Assembly: GCA_002704665.1 (NCBI GenBank)
Contig: PAHB01000023.1
Coordinates: 1-15,967, forward strand
Source: Pseudomonadota bacterium
GTDB taxonomy: Bacteria; Pseudomonadota; Gammaproteobacteria; Burkholderiales; Eutrophovitaceae
Length of the DNA: 15,967 nucleotides
Direction: 5' to 3'
Made by a program: the position numbers and the translations under genes
Shown: positions 13,758 to 15,967 of the stretch, piece after piece
Numbering within the stretch: position 1 is the stretch's first letter
Layout of the letters: the number at the start of each line of letters is the position of its first letter
The notes under the pieces: model-generated
Databases searched by the model: none
Told to the model about the DNA's origin: nothing
The model's input: only the letters and a program-made list of their open reading frames with translations

Positions 13758-15967
13758 CTAAATACCCACAGATAACGCTGTTTCAATTACCTCTTTTTGC
13801 CTGACATTATGAAGGCCCATATATCCTCCGGCAGGGCTAGCTGCCGAGGCTCTTTGAGCGTCGCTTAATTTTTGATGCGGCTGAAGATGTCGCAACAAGT
13901 AATGCTGGATTCTATGCCAAGCTCCTTGATTACTTGGCTCTTCCTGACACCAAACCACCTCTTTTGTGTTTTTATAGAACTCAAGTTGGGCTTTGAAGGC
14001 GTCATGCGGAAATGGATATAACTGCTCGATTCGCACTAATGCAATATCTTTGATCTTATGCTCCTTACGAGCTGCCTTTAGCTCGTAGAATATTTTACCA
14101 CTACAAAAGACAACTCGACTAACTTCATCAGGTTTGGTGATTGTATCATCACCGATAACCACTTGATATGTGCCTGACGTCAGCTCATCTAAAGATGAAA
14201 CTGACTCTTTATGCCTGAGCAAGCTTTTTGGAGTGATTATTATCAGGGGCTTTCTGTACGGTCTTAGCATTTGCCGCCGCAACAAGTGAAACATTTGGGC
14301 TGGATTAGATGGGACACAAACCTGCATATTATAGTCAGCGCAAAGTTGTAAGTACCTCTCTAGTCTAGCCGACGAGTGCTCGGGACCTTGCCCTTCATAG
14401 CCATGTGGAAGCATCATAACTAATCCAGTAATACGTCCCCACTTTGCCTCACCAGATGCAATGAATTGATCCACAACCACTTGCGCACCATTTGCAAAAT
14501 CACCAAATTGCGCCTCCCAAATTACAAGTTCGTTGGGCTCAGCAGTAGCATATCCGTATTCAAAACCAAGTACCGCTTCCTCAGACAGAAGAGAGTCAAT
14601 AACAACAAACTCCGGCTGATTATCGCTAACGTGTTGCAGCGGTATATAAGTACCAGCGTAGCGATCAGCACGATTTTGGTCATGAAGAACTGCATGTCGA
14701 TGGAAAAATGTGCCTCGTCCAGCGTCTTGCCCGGAAATTCTTACAGCAAAACCTTCTTGCAAAAGTGATGCATAAGCCAGATTTTCTGCCATGCCCCAAT
14801 CAAGCGCTAACTTTCCAGACCCCATCGCCCTCCGATCAGCGACAACTTTCTCGACTCTAGAATGAAGTTTAAAATTGTCAGGTATAGCGGTTATTTTATC
14901 ACTGAGCTTTCGCAGTTCATTTTTCGTAAGGCCTGTGCCTACTTTAAAAGTCCAAGGAATGTTTTTGTAGGGTTTCCAATCGACACTGTGAGGTGGCGTA
15001 TGATTTGCCAAAATACTCTTATTGTCGTCAACTCCAGCATCAAGGGACGCCCGTCTTTTTTGTATCATTTTCTCCACTTGCTCATGCTGTAGTATTCCTT
15101 GAGCACAGAGCTTGTCAGCGTATTTTTTCCGAGTTCCTGGATGTTTTTTTATTAAACGATACATCATTGGTTGGGTAACCATAGGTTCATCCTGCTCGTT
15201 GTGCCCAAGTTTACGAAAACAAACTAAATCAATCACTACATCTTTACCAAACGTCATCCTAAAATCGACAGCGATCTCTGTAACTAGGGCGACCGCCTCT
15301 GGATCATCTCCGTTTACATGAAACACTGGAGCCTCGATCATTTTGACAACATCAGTACAAAACAAGGTCGATCCAGTATCGCGTGGATCTGAAGTGGTGA
15401 AACCGATTTGGTTATTTAACACTATATGTACCGTTCCACCCGTTTTATAGCCCCGCGTTTTATAAAGATTTAACGTCTCCATAACAACACCTTGACCTGC
15501 AAAAGCAGCATCACCATGAATTAAGACGGGAACAACCTCCTTACCGTCACGATCTTTTCTCCTGTGCTGCCTCGCCCTTACTGAACCCTCAACTACTGGA
15601 TTAACTATTTCAAGATGAGATGGATTAAAGGATAGAGATATGTGCAAAGGCCCAGCTGGTGTAATCACGTCCGAGGAAAATCCTTGATGATATTTAACAT
15701 CACCTTGAGTAAGAGATTCATCTAAGCTATCTTCATATTTTCCCTCAAACTCAGAGAACAAATCGTTTGGAGTCTTTCCCAAAGTATTTACTAAGACATT
15801 AAGTCTTCCCCTGTGCGCCATGCCTATGACAACCTCTTCGACACCGCTCGCACCGGTTCTCTGCAGCATTTGGTCAAGAGCTACTATGAGACTCTCCCCG
15901 CCTTCGAGCGAAAAACGTTTTTGCCCTACGTACCGAGTATGAAGGTATTTCTCAAAAATTTCCGCCG
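13758..15967 (-). CDS. sucA: 2-oxoglutarate dehydrogenase E1 component (5' end beyond the window)
   Basis: The thiamine-diphosphate E1 enzyme decarboxylates 2-oxoglutarate and succinylates the lipoyl arm of SucB. The frame stays open to the right edge (AEIFEKYLHTRYVGQKRFSLEGG before the internal Met at 15869), so about 735 C-terminal residues are visible and roughly 200 N-terminal ones are missing. Seen are GMAHRGRLNVLVN, the substrate-site segment FNPSHLEIVNPVVEGS, the TPP/Mg motif beginning HGDAAFAGQG and ending NNQIGF, GQDAGRGTFFHRH in the pyrimidine-binding domain, EAQFGDFANGAQ, GYEGQGPEHSSARLERYLQL and the C-terminal EEPSNQGAW. Nothing conserved appears altered. It is the first visible gene of the six-gene minus-strand run, and its promoter lies outside the window. 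Confidence 0.97.
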   Translation of the reverse strand, partial: AEIFEKYLHTRYVGQKRFSLEGGESLIVALDQMLQRTGASGVEEVVIGMAHRGRLNVLVNTLGKTPNDLFSEFEGKYEDSLDESLTQGDVKYHQGFSSDVITPAGPLHISLSFNPSHLEIVNPVVEGSVRARQHRRKDRDGKEVVPVLIHGDAAFAGQGVVMETLNLYKTRGYKTGGTVHIVLNNQIGFTTSDPRDTGSTLFCTDVVKMIEAPVFHVNGDDPEAVALVTEIAVDFRMTFGKDVVIDLVCFRKLGHNEQDEPMVTQPMMYRLIKKHPGTRKKYADKLCAQGILQHEQVEKMIQKRRASLDAGVDDNKSILANHTPPHSVDWKPYKNIPWTFKVGTGLTKNELRKLSDKITAIPDNFKLHSRVEKVVADRRAMGSGKLALDWGMAENLAYASLLQEGFAVRISGQDAGRGTFFHRHAVLHDQNRADRYAGTYIPLQHVSDNQPEFVVIDSLLSEEAVLGFEYGYATAEPNELVIWEAQFGDFANGAQVVVDQFIASGEAKWGRITGLVMMLPHGYEGQGPEHSSARLERYLQLCADYNMQVCVPSNPAQMFHLLRRQMLRPYRKPLIIITPKSLLRHKESVSSLDELTSGTYQVVIGDDTITKPDEVSRVVFCSGKIFYELKAARKEHKIKDIALVRIEQLYPFPHDAFKAQLEFYKNTKEVVWCQEEPSNQGAWHRIQHYLLRHLQPHQKLSDAQRASAASPAGGYMGLHNVRQKEVIETALSVGI

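Overview
The window is about 16 kb of AT-rich bacterial DNA carrying two blocks of genes. The order sucA-sucB-lpdA-zapE on one strand, with lpdA directly behind sucB and an AFG1/ZapE-type ATPase directly behind lpdA, is the arrangement I associate with Betaproteobacteria (Burkholderiales and relatives). The low GC content suggests a streamlined, probably aquatic lineage. That taxonomic reading is inference from gene order and composition, not from a marker gene. I recognised no rRNA, tRNA, CRISPR array, insertion sequence or phage gene.

Left part (1-6900), a mosaic of short transcription units: the 3' end of a PCu(A)C periplasmic copper chaperone; a decayed GFA-family zinc enzyme on the minus strand, with a frameshift and a nonsense codon; a yadG-yadH ABC-2 exporter pair; a Tat-exported PhoX/DUF839 protein on the minus strand; a CmcJ/AsaB-like iron/2-oxoglutarate oxygenase on the minus strand, ending at a probable terminator; an exported DsbC/DsbG-type thiol-disulfide protein; a small two-helix membrane protein of unknown function; and an exported cupin whose metal-binding residues are mostly replaced. 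Many of these products are predicted to be exported or in the membrane.

Right part (6913-15967), six minus-strand genes with gaps of only 18 to 59 bases. Transcribed right to left they are sucA (5' end beyond the window), sucB, lpdA, zapE, acuI/yhdH and prpE. The first three encode the whole 2-oxoglutarate dehydrogenase complex (E1, E2, E3), which makes succinyl-CoA. The last two encode an acrylyl-CoA reductase-type enzyme and a propionyl-CoA synthetase-type enzyme, which could turn acrylate or propionate into propionyl-CoA. If the six genes form one transcript, they link acrylate/propionate activation to the TCA cycle.

Most of the window is ordinary metabolism. The observations most worth a second look are the GFA pseudogene, the attachment of acuI-prpE to the 2-oxoglutarate dehydrogenase operon, and the exported cupin with a dismantled metal site. 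I found no convincing evidence of an entirely new multi-gene system.
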